The translations under genes were made by a program, and so were the position numbers. Below are positions 4,894-6,124 of a stretch of DNA of 6,124 bases, in pieces. The notes beneath the pieces were generated by a model. The model was not told the DNA's origin. It did no database searches and worked only from the letters and a program-made list of their open reading frames with translations. Position 1 is the first letter of the stretch; each line of letters starts with the position of its first letter. Origin of the DNA: an uncultured Actinomycetes bacterium (GTDB taxonomy: Bacteria; Actinomycetota; CALGFH01); NCBI GenBank assembly GCA_937881255.1, contig CALGFH010000263.1:1-6124 (forward strand). Reading direction: 5' to 3'.

Positions 4894-6124
4894 ATGGGCA
4901 CGCCTCTCGTGGAGCACCCGCCATTGGGTGGTGACCAGCGCCTGGTCACCATCGACGACATCCGCGCGGCCCGGGAGCGGGTCACCGGGGTGATCCGCGA
5001 GACCCCGGTCGACCGCTCCGAGACCCTGAGCGCCCTGGCCGGCCGGCCGGTCATCCTCAAGCCGGAGAACCGCCAGCGCACCGGCTCGTTCAAGATCCGC
5101 GGGGCCTACAACCGGATCTCGCGGCTGCCCCCGGGCACGCCGGTGGTGGCCGGGTCGGCCGGCAACCACGCCCAGGGGGTGGCCCTGGCGGCCAAGCTCA
5201 CCGGGCACCCGGCGACCATCTTCATGCCCGTGAACGCGCCCCTGCCCAAGGTCGAGGCGACCCGGAACTACGGGGCGACGGTGCGCATGGGCGGCCAGGC
5301 CGTCGACGACTGCATCGCCAGCGCCCGGGCCCTCGGCGACGCCGAGGGGGCGGTGCTGGTGCCGCCCTTCGACGACCCGCTGATCATCGCCGGCCAGGGC
5401 ACCATCGGGCTGGAGCTGGCCTCCGAGGCACCCGAGGCGACCACGGTGGTCGTGCCCATCGGGGGCGGCGGGCTGATCTCCGGGATCGCCGCCGCCCTGG
5501 CCGCGGTCCGGCCCGACGTGCGGGTGGTCGGGGTCGAGGCCTCCGGGGCCCCGACCATGATGAGCTCGCTGAAGGCGGGGCACTGCGTGCGCCTGGAGCG
5601 GCTCCAGACCATGGCCGACGGGATCGCCCTCAAGTCGCCGTCGCCCTTGACCCTGGCCCACGTCCGGGCCCACGTCGACGACGTCGTGCTGGTCAGCGAG
5701 GAGGAGATCAGCCAGGCCCTGCTGCTGCTGCTGGAGCGGGCCAAGGCGGTGGTCGAGCCGTCGGGGGCGACCGCCCTGGCGGCGGTGCTGGCCGACCGGG
5801 TCGGGGGCGAGGGCCCGGTGGTGGCGCTGCTGTCGGGCGGCAACGTCGACCCGCTGCTGCTGACCAAGGTGATCGACCACGGCCTGTCCGCGGCCGGCCG
5901 CTACGTGGCTCTGCGGGTGGTGATCGACGACACCCCGGGCAACCTGGCCGCCCTGACCGCCGTGGTGGCCCGCCTGGGCCTCAACGTGCTCTCGGTCGAG
6001 CACCACCGCTCCGGCCTTGACCTCGACCTGGACCAGGTCGAGGTCCGCCTCACCCTGGAGACCCGCAACGCCATCCACTCCGGCGAGATCGTCGCCGAGC
6101 TGGAGAGCCTCGGCTACCAGGTCC
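4894..6124 (+). CDS. ilvA: Threonine ammonia-lyase with C-terminal ACT domain, 3'-truncated by window edge
   Basis: This PLP enzyme deaminates threonine to 2-oxobutyrate, the isoleucine precursor. The window holds 410 residues and the family form with one ACT domain is about 400-410 long, so only a few residues should be missing. Seen: the Schiff-base lysine K67 in TGSFKIRGA (63-71), substrate loop GSAGNHAQG (87-95), the tetraglycine phosphate loop PIGGGGLISG (188-197), SGGN (314-317) before the last helix, and an ACT domain from about 337 (YVALRVVIDDTPGNLAAL, then VRLTLETR). This is the medium, single-ACT type, whose members may be biosynthetic or catabolic. The ATG at 4894 has no close ribosome site (a weak GGGGAAGGG ends 14 bases upstream) and may be leaderless. 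A TTG at 4924, with GGAG 9 bases upstream, is the alternative and would remove ten residues that are not conserved. Confidence 0.95.
   Translation, partial: MGTPLVEHPPLGGDQRLVTIDDIRAARERVTGVIRETPVDRSETLSALAGRPVILKPENRQRTGSFKIRGAYNRISRLPPGTPVVAGSAGNHAQGVALAAKLTGHPATIFMPVNAPLPKVEATRNYGATVRMGGQAVDDCIASARALGDAEGAVLVPPFDDPLIIAGQGTIGLELASEAPEATTVVVPIGGGGLISGIAAALAAVRPDVRVVGVEASGAPTMMSSLKAGHCVRLERLQTMADGIALKSPSPLTLAHVRAHVDDVVLVSEEEISQALLLLLERAKAVVEPSGATALAAVLADRVGGEGPVVALLSGGNVDPLLLTKVIDHGLSAAGRYVALRVVIDDTPGNLAALTAVVARLGLNVLSVEHHRSGLDLDLDQVEVRLTLETRNAIHSGEIVAELESLGYQV
4929..4951. promoter_or_regulatory. 23-base inverted repeat at the 5' end of ilvA, possible operator or hairpin
   Basis: TGGTGACCAG (4929-4938) and CTGGTCACCA (4942-4951) are perfect 10-base arms separated by CGC. 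Each half also contains TGGTNACCA, itself a small palindrome, so the element reads both as an inverted and as a direct repeat. It lies in codons 12-20, in the variable N-terminal extension (GGDQRLVT), just downstream of the divergent promoter region. That position suits a repressor site or an RNA hairpin acting on early translation. Confidence 0.4.
6019..6045. repeat. 27-base odd palindrome in the ACT domain of ilvA
   Basis: GACCTCGACCTGG (6019-6031) and CCAGGTCGAGGTC (6033-6045) are perfect 13-base arms around one central A. The encoded peptide is the low-complexity loop LDLDLDQVEV, in a variable part of the ACT domain. It is the longest perfect inverted repeat I found in the window. Confidence 0.5.

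Noticed and set aside
3986..4993. Plus-strand frame opposite ppk2 (335 codons)
   Set aside because: It has no recognisable motif and is antisense to a complete PPK2 with Walker A and B motifs.
5719..5733. Five CTG triplets in a row in ilvA
   Set aside because: They encode a leucine run in a helix of the catalytic domain. The repeat is short and in frame, with no sign of a functional microsatellite.
4729..6078. Long open frame on the minus strand opposite ilvA (449 codons)
   Set aside because: It is a compositional shadow of ilvA, which has all its catalytic motifs. It also crosses the ppk2 N-terminus in another frame.

Overview
The window is very GC-rich. Codons strongly prefer G or C at the third position, all six genes use the ATG/GTG/TTG start repertoire, and the protein sequences look actinobacterial. 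I read it as a chromosomal, housekeeping segment of a high-GC actinobacterium. I cannot place the class from sequence alone. I see no mobile element, phage gene, CRISPR array, tRNA or rRNA. No stretch longer than 300 bases lacks a gene.

Layout, left to right. (1) A tight plus-strand operon for branched-chain amino acids: leuB (5' end cut off by the window edge, to 1008), ilvE (1021-1938) and cimA (1961-3562), with gaps of 12 and 22 bases. (2) A minus-strand pair, transcribed as ppk2 (4007-4846) then an rpiB-family sugar-phosphate isomerase (3541-3996), 10 bases apart. The isomerase converges on cimA and the two coding regions overlap by 22 bases. (3) A 47-base divergent gap (4847-4893), then ilvA (4894 to beyond 6124) on the plus strand, cut off at its 3' end inside the ACT domain.

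How the genes fit together: cimA makes citramalate from pyruvate and acetyl-CoA. With LeuCD (not in the window) and LeuB this gives 2-oxobutyrate, the isoleucine precursor. ilvA makes the same 2-oxobutyrate from threonine. IlvE carries out the final transamination to isoleucine, leucine and valine. The window therefore encodes both known entry routes to isoleucine less than 1.5 kb apart, split around the unrelated-looking ppk2/rpiB pair.

I found no wholly new system. The points most worth a second look are: an RpiB homologue lacking the two histidines and the arginines that define ribose-5-phosphate isomerase B; an IlvE with Asp instead of Glu at the cofactor-nitrogen position; two strong inverted repeats inside ilvA; a possible leaderless, overlapping divergent promoter between ppk2 and ilvA; and a hairpin that could couple cimA translation to ilvE.
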